Shown here in pieces: positions 1 through 8,706 of a DNA stretch of 49,075 nucleotides; within the stretch, counting starts at the first letter, position 1, and each line of letters starts with the position of its first letter. The stretch is from Nocardioides sp. (GTDB lineage: Bacteria > Actinomycetota > Actinomycetes > Propionibacteriales > Nocardioidaceae): NCBI RefSeq assembly GCF_029937575.1, contig NZ_JAPYPS010000027.1:1-49075 (forward strand), written 5' to 3'. The notes below the pieces were generated by a model. The model saw only the letters and a program-made list of their open reading frames with translations, did not search any database and was not told the origin of the DNA. The position numbers were made by a program, and so were the translations under genes.

Positions 1-165
1 GGCGCCCGCGCATGCGGCGGCGTGGGCGGAGCCCTCGCCGTTGAGCGCGCCGCCAAGTCGACCGGGAGAGGCTCGCAGTCAACGGATGCCGCAGGCACCG
101 CGCAGCGGTCGAGCGCAGCGAGATCCTTGACGGCGAGACCCGGTCGACTACGCGCGCGGGCGCCA
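1..165. repeat. Dispersed fold-back repeat, copy A
   Basis: Non-coding stretch at the window edge. Bases 1-22 equal the reverse complement of 37230-37251, and bases 123-165 equal the reverse complement of 37090-37132 (43 of 43 by eye). The element is bounded by GTCGACCGGG (left) and CCCGGTCGAC (right), with an inner TCCTTGAC arm, so the strand can fold on itself. A third, diverged copy lies near 37440-37551. Open frames through it are translations of the repeat. The copy may extend beyond the left edge. Confidence 0.8.
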
Positions 166-202
166 CCAACCCCGAGAAGCGGCTGCCTCCCGGACGACCC
201 CG

Positions 203-598
203 TCAGGACCCAGCGTGCAGCGTGTTCTGCGGCCGTGCGCCGTCGGCGAGCTGCTGGATGCCCCGGCGCAGGCCGCCGACGAGGTCTCCGTCGGCAAAGG
301 TCGCCGACATCGTCGCGATGGCCAGCTCGACCTGGTGGTCGGTCAGCGAGCGGCGCACGTGACCGCCGGTGACGACCTCGATGGCGCGCGCGGTCGGGTC
401 GATCATGATCAGGATGCTGCGCGCGGGGGCGACCAGCGAGTTGTGCAGGCTGGTGGCGAAGGCCCGTGGGTCGCCGTCGCTGGCGCCCAGGAAGACCGAG
501 AACTCCGCCCGGCACAGCTGCTCGGCCTTGCGGATCGCCACGTCGAGGGCGGCGCGCTCGCCGCTGGTGAGCACGTGCTGGCTGTCGACTCCGGGCAT
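203..598 (-). CDS. DUF5130 family protein
   Basis: A 131-residue soluble protein that resembles the actinobacterial DUF5130 family, a small alpha/beta fold related to TPM domains. There is no signal peptide or membrane segment. The middle carries an ILIMIDPTARAIEVVTGG strand pair and a following region rich in small and acidic residues, as in TPM-like domains. It starts 8 bases after the stop of the membrane-protein gene at 607-972 on the same strand, with no clear Shine-Dalgarno, so translational coupling is likely. The biochemical role of the family is not known to me. The pairing with a short secreted or membrane protein suggests an envelope-linked task, which is inference. Confidence 0.75.
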   Translation of the reverse strand: MPGVDSQHVLTSGERAALDVAIRKAEQLCRAEFSVFLGASDGDPRAFATSLHNSLVAPARSILIMIDPTARAIEVVTGGHVRRSLTDHQVELAIATMSATFADGDLVGGLRRGIQQLADGARPQNTLHAGS

Positions 599-606
599 CG
601 CGTCGA

Positions 607-972
607 CTACCAGCCGCCGCTGGCGCCGCCGGCAGCGGAGGTCTCGCTGTCCGGGGCGGCGAGCTCAGCGTCGCTGCGTCGACCGCCGAGCCACTGGTCC
701 TCTACCGAGGAGCCGCCGGGGGTGACGCTCTCGCCGCGCATCAACGCCGGCAGGTAGGTCACCACGATGATCAGGACGAAGAGCAGCACCGGGATCCCGC
801 CCAGGAGCAGGATCGCGTGCAGCCGGTCGACCTCCGGCGCCGGCGGCCACGCCTCCGGCACGTCGGCGGATGCGGGCCCGGCCAGCACCAGCGAGGTCGC
901 AGTGAGGGCGGCGAGACCGGCGATGACGGTCACGAGACGTCGTACGGCGGAGGCGGCGGGTCGCGGGTTCAC
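607..972 (-). CDS. Small membrane protein with signal-like N-terminus
   Basis: About 121 residues from the GTG at 972. An N-terminal hydrophobic stretch ends in AGPASA, a plausible signal peptidase site. A second membrane segment (ILLLGGIPVLLFVLIIVVTYL) follows, then a Gly/Ser-rich cytoplasmic tail. The start is chosen because a TACCCT -10 box (979-984, minus strand) lies 6 bases upstream, giving a leaderless transcript; a longer frame from 1002 would place that box inside the gene. It is probably co-transcribed with the DUF5130 gene 8 bases downstream. I do not recognise a function. It could be an accessory or anchor for its partner. Confidence 0.75.
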   Translation of the reverse strand: MNPRPAASAVRRLVTVIAGLAALTATSLVLAGPASADVPEAWPPAPEVDRLHAILLLGGIPVLLFVLIIVVTYLPALMRGESVTPGGSSVEDQWLGGRRSDAELAAPDSETSAAGGASGGW

Positions 973-1070
973 GCGACCAGGGTATCGGCACCGCGAGGTC
1001 ATCTCGCCCCTGTCTCTCCCCGGGGCTGCGTGATTCGGACGACATCACCACACCTGTTATGCATGGCTCC
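973..1070. promoter_or_regulatory. Divergent promoter region
   Basis: Separates the minus-strand membrane gene from the plus-strand mscS-type gene. The minus-strand -10 is TACCCT at 979-984. The plus-strand gene has only a weak AT-rich candidate around 1056-1062, immediately before the ATG at 1071. No operator-like palindrome was seen. Confidence 0.5.
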
Positions 1071-2117
1071 ATGAGCATCACCTCCGCCTCCGCGACCCTG
1101 GTCGGGCTGCTCGCCGACCCCGACCCCGCCCTCAGCCCGTGTGCCTCAGACGGCAGCGACAACATCTGCGACTTCTTCTACGAGCGCACCGGCAACGTGT
1201 CGCTCGCGCGCTGGTCCGACACCCTCATCGGCAGGCCGCTGGCCATCCTCGGCCTGCTCATCTTGGCCGTCGCGCTGCGCTACGTGCTGCGCAAGGCGAT
1301 CGACCGCGTGGTCAAGCGCGCCGAGGACCCTGCGACGAGCAAGCTCGGCATGGCCGCCGAGCGCGCGAACCCGATGCAGGCTGCCCGGCGCGCCCAGCGC
1401 GCCGAGACCATGGGGTCCCTCTTCAAGAGCATGGTCACCGGCATCGTCGTGGCCATCTTCGGCACCATGATGCTCAGCGAGATCGGCGTCGACATCGCCC
1501 CGATCATCGCCAGCGCGGGCATCATCGGCATCGCGCTCGGCTTCGGCGCCCAGTCGCTGGTCAAGGACTTCCTCTCCGGCGTCTTCATGATCCTCGAGGA
1601 CCAGTTCGGCGTGGGCGACATCATCGACGTGGGCGAGGCCACCGGCACCGTGGAAGCCGTCAGCCTCCGGGTGACGCGACTTCGCGACATCAACGGCACC
1701 GTCTGGTACGTCCCGAACGGCGAGATCCTCAAGGTCGGCAACCAGAGCCAGAACTGGTCGCGCACCGTGCTCGACGTGGGAGTCGGCTACCACGAGGACA
1801 TCGCCCGGGTGAGGGTTGTCCTCGAGGACATCGCCCACGCCATGTGGGAGGACGAGGAGTTCACCGGCCAGGTGATCGAGGAGCCGTCGGTGTGGGGTGT
1901 GCAGGAGCTCTCCGCGGACGCGGTCACCATGCGCGTGGTGCTCAAGACGACTCCGGGCTCCCAGTGGGCCGTCGCGCGAGAGATGCGGCAGCGGATCAAG
2001 GCCCGCTTCGACCACGAGGGCATCGAGATCCCGTTCGCCCAGCGGGTCGTGTGGCACCGCGAGGAGCCCAAGGCCACCGCACCGGCTGGCGACGAGAAGG
2101 CCGAAGCAGGAGAATGA
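1071..2117 (+). CDS. MscS family small-conductance mechanosensitive channel
   Basis: A 348-residue inner-membrane channel expected to open under membrane tension and release solutes on hypo-osmotic shock. The N-terminus is extracytoplasmic. A membrane helix (LAILGLLILAVALRYVL) is followed by a second helix and the pore-lining TM3 with the typical small-residue pattern (IIASAGIIGIALGFGAQSLV). Then comes the beta domain with DQFGVGDIIDV, GTVEAVSLRVTRLRD and VPNGEI, and an alpha/beta C-terminus ending in IPFAQRVV. The ATG at 1071 is preferred; an in-frame ATG at 1059 would add four residues. The stop is 5 bases before the haemoglobin gene, so the two are probably co-transcribed. Confidence 0.92.
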   Translation: MSITSASATLVGLLADPDPALSPCASDGSDNICDFFYERTGNVSLARWSDTLIGRPLAILGLLILAVALRYVLRKAIDRVVKRAEDPATSKLGMAAERANPMQAARRAQRAETMGSLFKSMVTGIVVAIFGTMMLSEIGVDIAPIIASAGIIGIALGFGAQSLVKDFLSGVFMILEDQFGVGDIIDVGEATGTVEAVSLRVTRLRDINGTVWYVPNGEILKVGNQSQNWSRTVLDVGVGYHEDIARVRVVLEDIAHAMWEDEEFTGQVIEEPSVWGVQELSADAVTMRVVLKTTPGSQWAVAREMRQRIKARFDHEGIEIPFAQRVVWHREEPKATAPAGDEKAEAGE

Positions 2118-2122
2118 GCTAG

Positions 2123-2527
2123 GTGATCCAGATCAGCCCGGGAACTCCCGGCCCCGCGACGTTCTACGAGGAGATCGGCGGCTTCGAGACGATGCGTCGG
2201 ATCGTGGCCCGCTTCTACGAGGGCGTCGCGACCGACGAGCTGCTGCGACCGCTCTATCCCGAGGAGGACCTCGGGCCGGCCGAGGAGCGCTTCCTGCTCT
2301 TCCTCGTGCAGTACTGGGGCGGGCCCACGACGTACGGCGACACGCGGGGCCACCCGCGGCTGCGGATGCGGCACGCACCGTTCGCCGTGACCCCGGAGGC
2401 GAAGGATCGGTGGCTGGTGCACTTCCGGGCCGGTCTGGACGAGGTCGAGCTCACTGCGGAGCAGGACGCGCAGTTCTGGGACTACGTCACCCATGCCGCG
2501 CAGTTCATGGTCAACTCGTTCGAGTGA
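2123..2527 (+). CDS. glbO: Group II truncated haemoglobin (trHbO)
   Basis: A 134-residue haem protein closely resembling mycobacterial GlbO, implicated in oxygen chemistry and reactive nitrogen handling. The 2-over-2 globin pattern is visible. FYEEIGG opens helix A/B; YPEEDLGPAEERFLLFLVQYWGGP covers helices C to E; RGHPRLRMRHAPF holds the proximal haem histidine (His of MRHAPF). The GTG start has an AGGAG ten bases upstream (2108-2112), inside the end of the channel gene. The 3' end overlaps the convergent thioesterase gene by 17 bases (2511-2527), so the two transcripts are complementary there. Confidence 0.93.
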   Translation: MIQISPGTPGPATFYEEIGGFETMRRIVARFYEGVATDELLRPLYPEEDLGPAEERFLLFLVQYWGGPTTYGDTRGHPRLRMRHAPFAVTPEAKDRWLVHFRAGLDEVELTAEQDAQFWDYVTHAAQFMVNSFE

Positions 2528-3410
2528 CCGCTTCCTCGAGGAGCATGCGCAGCTCGGGCGTCGGCGTGGTCGAGCGACCGCTCTCCGGATCGAAGAAGAC
2601 GACGGTCACCCGGGCCCGGGCCAAGGAGCGTGCGCCGTCCGCGATCTCGGACGTGATGGTCATCGACCTCGTGCCGACGCGCACGATCGAGGACCACAGC
2701 TCGTAGGGCTCCGGGCGGAGCAGGATCGGCTCGCGGTACTCCACGTCCGTCTGCGCCACCACGACGCCCGGGGTCTGCACCCCGGTGCCGCGGAGCAGGT
2801 CGGCCATCTGCCGGATCCGTGCTTCCTGGAGGTACTCGAAGTACTTCACGTTGTTGACGTGACGGTAGACATCGACGTCGGAGAAGCGGACGTGGAGCGG
2901 AAAGCGGTGGGCGCCATCGCGGGTCGCCGCGGCGACCCGCGGCGGGCGCGGCTCCGCGGTCTCCTCGACGTACGCCGCGAGGCCGGCACGCTCCTCGGGC
3001 CTCAGCCTGCGCGGACGCTCCTCGGCGAAGACGAACGGCGCCAGCACCGTCGAGGCGCGCAGGTAGACGCGACGGGTGCTCCCCGCCGGCGCCCCGTCGC
3101 TGCCCTCGCCGGGGACGTCGTGGAAGATCTCGTAGGCCATCGTGAACGTCGCCGCCCGGACCTCGGTCACCCAGCACTCGATCTTCACGGGGCGGAAGTC
3201 GAAGAGCAGCGGTGCCAGGTAGGTGACGTCGTGGCGCACCACCACGATCCCCTCGGTGAGGTCGGCGTCCTGAGGCGCCGTGGGAGGCAGCATCGACCGC
3301 ATCAGGTCGACCCGGGCCTCCTGGAGGTAGTCGGCGTACACCACGTTGTTGACGTGCCCAAGGAGGTCGAGGTCGGCCCAGCGCAGCGGGCATTCGTAGA
3401 CGTGACGCAC
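2511..3410 (-). CDS. Tandem hotdog acyl-CoA thioesterase
   Basis: A 299-residue cytoplasmic protein with two hotdog domains. The first (about residues 8-130) has RWADLDLLGHVNNVVYADYLQEAR. The second (about 170-290) has RFSDVDVYRHVNNVKYFEYL. Both match the 4HBT thioesterase signature with the catalytic Asp, so hydrolysis of acyl-CoA to fatty acid and CoA is likely. Fused tandem domains imitate the usual dimer. It is divergent from a thiolase with only 70 bases between them, which suggests a joint role in fatty acid breakdown. The start is GTG at 3410. Substrate chain length cannot be read from sequence. Confidence 0.88.
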   Translation of the reverse strand: MRHVYECPLRWADLDLLGHVNNVVYADYLQEARVDLMRSMLPPTAPQDADLTEGIVVVRHDVTYLAPLLFDFRPVKIECWVTEVRAATFTMAYEIFHDVPGEGSDGAPAGSTRRVYLRASTVLAPFVFAEERPRRLRPEERAGLAAYVEETAEPRPPRVAAATRDGAHRFPLHVRFSDVDVYRHVNNVKYFEYLQEARIRQMADLLRGTGVQTPGVVVAQTDVEYREPILLRPEPYELWSSIVRVGTRSMTITSEIADGARSLARARVTVVFFDPESGRSTTPTPELRMLLEEAVTRTS

Positions 3411-3480
3411 GCCTCGACTCTGTCAGAGTCGGGCGGGCTAGTCTGAGACGGTTGTCACCCACGAGATCGGAGATCCGTCC
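3411..3480. promoter_or_regulatory. Shared promoter with 15-bp palindrome
   Basis: GACTCTG-T-CAGAGTC at 3416-3430 is a perfect 7-bp inverted repeat around one base. TAGTCT at 3439-3444 is a candidate -10 for the thiolase, and the palindrome then covers its -35 region. It also lies 6 bases before the thioesterase start. The placement suits an operator that controls both genes; which regulator binds is unknown. Confidence 0.6.
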
Positions 3481-4695
3481 ATGCCCGAGGCCGTCATCGT
3501 TTCTGCCGCGCGTTCGCCCATCGGTCGCGCCAACAAGGGGTCGCTCAAGGACCTGCGCCCCGATGACCTCACCGCCACCATCATCCAGGCCGCGCTCGAC
3601 AAGATCCCGGGGCTGGACCCCTCGACCATCGACGACCACTACCTCGGGTGCGGACTCCCCGGCGGCGAGTCGGGCAACAACATGGCCCGCATCGTCAACG
3701 TCCTGATGGGCTACGACGCCATCCCCGGCGCCACCATCACCCGCTACTGCTCCTCGTCGGTGCAGACCTCGCGGATGGCCCTGCACGCGATCAAGGCCGG
3801 CGAGGGCGACATCTTCATCTCGGCCGGTGTCGAGATGGTCTCGCGCTTCGCCAAGGGCACCTCGGACCACTGGCCCGACACCAAGAACCCGCAGTTCCAC
3901 GACGCCGAGCTGCGCACCATGAAGACCGCCGAGGGTGGCCAGGACTGGCACGACCCCCGCGAGGACGGCCTGCTGCCCGACGCCTACATCGCGATGGGCC
4001 AGACCGCCGAGAACGTCGCCCGCCTGCGCGGGCTCGACAAGGTGGAGCTCGACGAGTTCGGCGTCCGCTCCCAGAACCTCGCCGAGAAGGCGATCGCCGA
4101 CGGCTTCTGGGCCCGCGAGATCACGCCGGTCACCACCCCCGACGGCACTGTCGTCAGCGCCGACGACGGTCCCCGTGCCGGTGTCACCTACGACGCCATC
4201 AAGGACCTCAAGCCGGTCTTCCGCCCCGACGGTGTCGTCACCGCCGGCAACTGCTGCGCCCTCAACGACGGGGCCGCCGCGGTCATCGTCATGTCCGACA
4301 CCAGGGCCGCCGAGCTCGGCCTGAAGCCGCTGGCCAGGATCGTCTCCACCGGTGTGAGCGGCTTGTCGCCTGAGATCATGGGCCTGGGCCCGGTCGAGGC
4401 GTCCAAGAACGCCCTCAAGTACGCCGGGATGAGCATCGGCGACATCGACCTCGTCGAGATCAACGAGGCCTTCGCCGCCCAGGTCGTGCCGTCCTACCAG
4501 GACCTCGGCATCGACATCGACCGCCTGAACGTCAACGGCGGCGCGATCGCGGTCGGTCACCCCTTCGGCATGACCGGTGCGCGCCTGCAGAACACGATGA
4601 TCAACTCCCTCGACTGGCACGACAAGTCGACCGGCCTGATCACCATGTGCGTCGGCGGCGGCCAGGGCATGGCGATGATCCTCGAGCGCATCTGA
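3481..4695 (+). CDS. Acetyl-CoA C-acyltransferase (thiolase)
   Basis: A 404-residue thiolase that cleaves 3-ketoacyl-CoA with CoA (last beta-oxidation step), or condenses acetyl-CoA in reverse. Visible active-site elements are the nucleophile Cys90 in RYCSSS, NEAFAAQ, GGAIAVGHPFGMTGAR with its catalytic His, and the second Cys in CVGGGQG near the C-terminus. Length is typical. Start ATG 3481 agrees with the conserved N-terminus EAVIVSAARSPIGR. A strong hairpin follows the stop. The divergent thioesterase shares the promoter region. Degradative rather than synthetic use is likely but not proven. Confidence 0.94.
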   Translation: MPEAVIVSAARSPIGRANKGSLKDLRPDDLTATIIQAALDKIPGLDPSTIDDHYLGCGLPGGESGNNMARIVNVLMGYDAIPGATITRYCSSSVQTSRMALHAIKAGEGDIFISAGVEMVSRFAKGTSDHWPDTKNPQFHDAELRTMKTAEGGQDWHDPREDGLLPDAYIAMGQTAENVARLRGLDKVELDEFGVRSQNLAEKAIADGFWAREITPVTTPDGTVVSADDGPRAGVTYDAIKDLKPVFRPDGVVTAGNCCALNDGAAAVIVMSDTRAAELGLKPLARIVSTGVSGLSPEIMGLGPVEASKNALKYAGMSIGDIDLVEINEAFAAQVVPSYQDLGIDIDRLNVNGGAIAVGHPFGMTGARLQNTMINSLDWHDKSTGLITMCVGGGQGMAMILERI

Positions 4696-4723
4696 CACAC
4701 CCGCTTCACTCGCTCCACCGCTG

Positions 4724-4752
4724 GACGCCCGACCGTACGACGGTCGGGCGTC
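4724..4752 (+). terminator. Terminator hairpin after thiolase
   Basis: Perfect 13-bp stem (4724-4736 with 4740-4752) and a 3-base loop, 28 bases after the thiolase stop. Only a weak T-rich tail (TGTGCATT) follows, as is common in high-GC actinobacteria. Confidence 0.8.
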
Positions 4753-4796
4753 TGTGCATTGTCGGCCCTGACACCAGTGCCCGTTACACTCCGCCG

Positions 4797-5306
4797 GTGC
4801 CCCGCTCAACGCCCTCCCAGTCGTCTGCCGCCGAGACTCGTTGGCTCGACGCCGATCAGCAACGGTCCTGGCGCGCCTTCCTCCTGGGGACCACCCTGCT
4901 CTTCGACCGCCTCGACGACGACCTGCGCCGACGCCACGGCGCCTCGATGGTCGAGTACGAGATCCTGGTGCGTCTCTCCGAGGCCGACGACGGCCGTCTG
5001 CGGATGGCTCAGCTGGCCGATGCCCTGGCCCACAGCCGGAGCCGGGTCACCCACACCATCAAGCGGATGGAGGACGCCGGGCTCGTGCGGCGCACGGACT
5101 CGCCCGAGGACCGTCGTGGTGTCTTCGCCGAGATCAGCGACGACGGCAGAGGTCTGCTCGCGCAGATGGCTCCCACCCACGTCGCCGGCGTCCGTGCCCA
5201 CTTCGTCGACATCGCCGAGGGTGACGACCTGATGGCGATGGGTCGCCTGATGGATGCCGTCGCCGACCAGCTGATCGCCGGGCACCCCGACGCCGAGATG
5301 CGCTGA
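4797..5306 (+). CDS. MarR family transcriptional regulator
   Basis: A 169-residue winged-helix DNA-binding protein. Residues 50-110 hold the MarR core: MVEYEILVRLSEA, the recognition region LADALAHSRSRVTHTIKRME, and the wing RTDSPEDRRG. The GTG at 4797 is chosen because TACACT at 4785-4790 sits 6 bases upstream, giving a leaderless mRNA. An in-frame start further upstream would read through the thiolase terminator. The ligand is unknown. It follows the thiolase on the same strand but has its own promoter. It might bind the palindrome at 3416-3430, which is speculation. Confidence 0.88.
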   Translation: MPRSTPSQSSAAETRWLDADQQRSWRAFLLGTTLLFDRLDDDLRRRHGASMVEYEILVRLSEADDGRLRMAQLADALAHSRSRVTHTIKRMEDAGLVRRTDSPEDRRGVFAEISDDGRGLLAQMAPTHVAGVRAHFVDIAEGDDLMAMGRLMDAVADQLIAGHPDAEMR

Positions 5307-5320
5307 CCCGGCGACGTACC

Positions 5321-5342
5321 GACGCGCGGCCGGGCCCGCGTC
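5321..5342. terminator. Candidate bidirectional terminator
   Basis: An imperfect GC-rich stem (GACGCG pairs with CGCGTC, with two inner mismatches) lies between the convergent MarR gene and the proline-rich protein gene, followed by TCTTCC. Confidence 0.4.
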
Positions 5343-5357
5343 TTCCGAGCTGATCGA

Positions 5358-6320
5358 CTACTTGCGTCGCCGGACCCGATCGTCCAGCAACCCGCGGGCG
5401 ATCAGCGTCAGGATGCCGTCACGGCACAGCGTCGGGGCCGAGAGGAACAGGTCGTCACTGCGGTCGGGCCAGGCGACCAGGTCGACACCGGGGTTGCCCA
5501 TCAGCCACATGTCGAGCGGCACCCGCCCGTCCTCGTCGTAGTGGAGACGAGCGGACTGACCGAGGAAGACCTGCCAGTGGAACGGCCCGACCGGGCGGTT
5601 GCGCCAGCTCAGCTCGGGTCCGGGGTAGCAGGACTCGGCGGCGATGTCGCGCTCCATGACCAGGTCGGCGACGCGCCGTGGGGGCAGGCCCGACGGCGCG
5701 GACTTGCCGAAGGGGACGACCTGGCCGGCGAACGGATCGAGGTGGTGGACGCACCCGCAGGCACCCGTGGCGGGTGGCACCCAGCCGGGGCCGTCGAGAA
5801 GGTGCCCGGCTTCTGGGTCGAAACCCTCCTGCGACGGATGTCGGGGGAACTCCGCGATCGGCTCCCCCGGCGCGGGCGGCGGAGGAGGCGGCTCCCCCGG
5901 CTCCCCCGGCGCTCCCGGCTCTGCTGCCGGCGGGGTCGACGGGGCAGCCGGCCCGGTCGCCGTACGCGGCTGGTCCTCAGCGCGGGCGCCCTGCCACCAC
6001 GTCGTGAAGTCGGGCAGGTGCTGGACCGGCTCGGCGCGCTCGTCGCCCGAGTCGAGGGTCATCACCTCGTAGCCGCCGCCCTCCTGAGGACGATCGGCGT
6101 GGAAACAGACCATGAACTCGGTGCCGCGACGCAGGGCGAAAGGCACCAGCGAACGGGTCTGCTTCTCCCACAGTCGCTGGGCAGCCCCACGCAGCTGGTA
6201 GCCCTGTAGCCACTCCCACTGCCGCACGCGCTCCTGGCCCACCACGGCCAGGAAGTCGTCCGGATAGACGAACCCGGCGGGCAGGTCACGCTCACTCAGG
6301 AGCTTGGGTTTGCGAGCCAC
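5358..6320 (-). CDS. Uncharacterised protein with Pro-rich linker
   Basis: A 320-residue protein that I do not recognise. The N-terminal part (about 1-115) is charged and contains the Trp/Tyr-rich WEWLQGYQL. A linker (about 118-160) is dominated by Ala, Pro, Gly and Glu, with a run of six prolines. The C-terminal part (about 165-320) holds CGCVHHLDPF and ends in the basic RRRK. There is no signal peptide or membrane helix. It starts with GTG 16 bases after the ettA stop on the same strand, so it is probably read from the ettA transcript. The two-domain layout with a flexible linker is clear; the function is open. Confidence 0.75.
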   Translation of the reverse strand: MARKPKLLSERDLPAGFVYPDDFLAVVGQERVRQWEWLQGYQLRGAAQRLWEKQTRSLVPFALRRGTEFMVCFHADRPQEGGGYEVMTLDSGDERAEPVQHLPDFTTWWQGARAEDQPRTATGPAAPSTPPAAEPGAPGEPGEPPPPPPAPGEPIAEFPRHPSQEGFDPEAGHLLDGPGWVPPATGACGCVHHLDPFAGQVVPFGKSAPSGLPPRRVADLVMERDIAAESCYPGPELSWRNRPVGPFHWQVFLGQSARLHYDEDGRVPLDMWLMGNPGVDLVAWPDRSDDLFLSAPTLCRDGILTLIARGLLDDRVRRRK

Positions 6321-6336
6321 AGCAGGTCGGCCGCCC

Positions 6337-8019
<1,683 letters not shown>

Positions 8020-8079
8020 GACACGAGCCTAGTAGCGGGGCGGGACCAGGCCGAATGCGGGGCGAGCCCGGCCACAGGC

Positions 8080-8535
8080 TCAGGCCGCGACCACTCCCGC
8101 CGCCCCGGCCTCCTGCTCGCCCGAGCCCGCTGCCGCGGCACCGGCGGCCGCACGGGCCTGCAGCTCGGCGGCCGAGGGCCGCTTGCTGAACGAGGTGATG
8201 CCCCGGCTCAGGTCGTGTCCCACGAGCAGCGCCTCGATCTCGAGTCCGGTCACCTCGACGCCGTCCTTGTTGGTGTAGGTGCTCGTGCTGAGTCGGCCGT
8301 GGACGATCACGGGCTCGCCGGTGGCGAGGGAGCGCGCGCAGTGCTCGCCGAGGTGGCGCCAGGCACTGACGGAGTACCACTGGGTCGCGCCGTCGACCCA
8401 CTCGTCGGTGCTGCGCTGGAAGCGGCGTGGGGTGCAGGCCACCCGGAAGTTGGCGACGTTCGTCTCGCCCGCCTGGCGCAGGGTGACGGTGCCACCGACG
8501 TGGCCCTGCAGGGTGACCATCGTGTCGTTGAGCAT
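8080..8535 (-). CDS. ssb: Single-stranded DNA-binding protein paralogue
   Basis: A 151-residue SSB with one OB fold (about residues 4-108): MVTLQGHVGGTVTLRQAG, NFRVACTPRRFQRSTDEW, TQWYSVSAWRHLGEH and GEPVIVHGRL. The C-terminus is Ala/Gly-rich and ends in GVVAA. It therefore lacks the acidic DDDIPF-type tip that canonical SSB uses to recruit repair and replication proteins. This points to a secondary SSB, as found in many actinobacteria. A strong GAGGAGAG lies 7 bases before ATG 8535, unlike the leaderless neighbours. It is separated from the GTPase gene upstream by 171 bases. Confidence 0.9.
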   Translation of the reverse strand: MLNDTMVTLQGHVGGTVTLRQAGETNVANFRVACTPRRFQRSTDEWVDGATQWYSVSAWRHLGEHCARSLATGEPVIVHGRLSTSTYTNKDGVEVTGLEIEALLVGHDLSRGITSFSKRPSAAELQARAAAGAAAAGSGEQEAGAAGVVAA

Positions 8536-8706
8536 GGGTTCTCTCCTCGAGTGAGTGGGGCTACCGATCGGCGTGATCGGACAACCACCAGCAAACGAGG
8601 TGCGCGCGCCGACAACGAGGGCTCGCTCCAGCGCCTGTGGAGAGAGCTTCGGACGGGCCGCCTGTGGACCACTCGTGGGCAGGCCCCCACCCAGGAAGAC
8701 CGAGGG
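8536..8706. other. Intergenic leader of the SSB gene
   Basis: Holds the ssb Shine-Dalgarno next to 8536. No coding region, clear terminator or operator was seen in the remainder. Confidence 0.4.

Noticed and set aside
22..372. Possible small protein at the left edge
   Set aside because: It translates the fold-back repeat and has low-complexity Arg/Ala/Ser text. The same text arises at the other repeat copies.
2482..4809. Very long open frame on the minus strand across the thioesterase and thiolase genes
   Set aside because: It is antisense to the thiolase and out of frame with the thioesterase; composition-driven openness in high-GC DNA. The sense frames have clear motifs.
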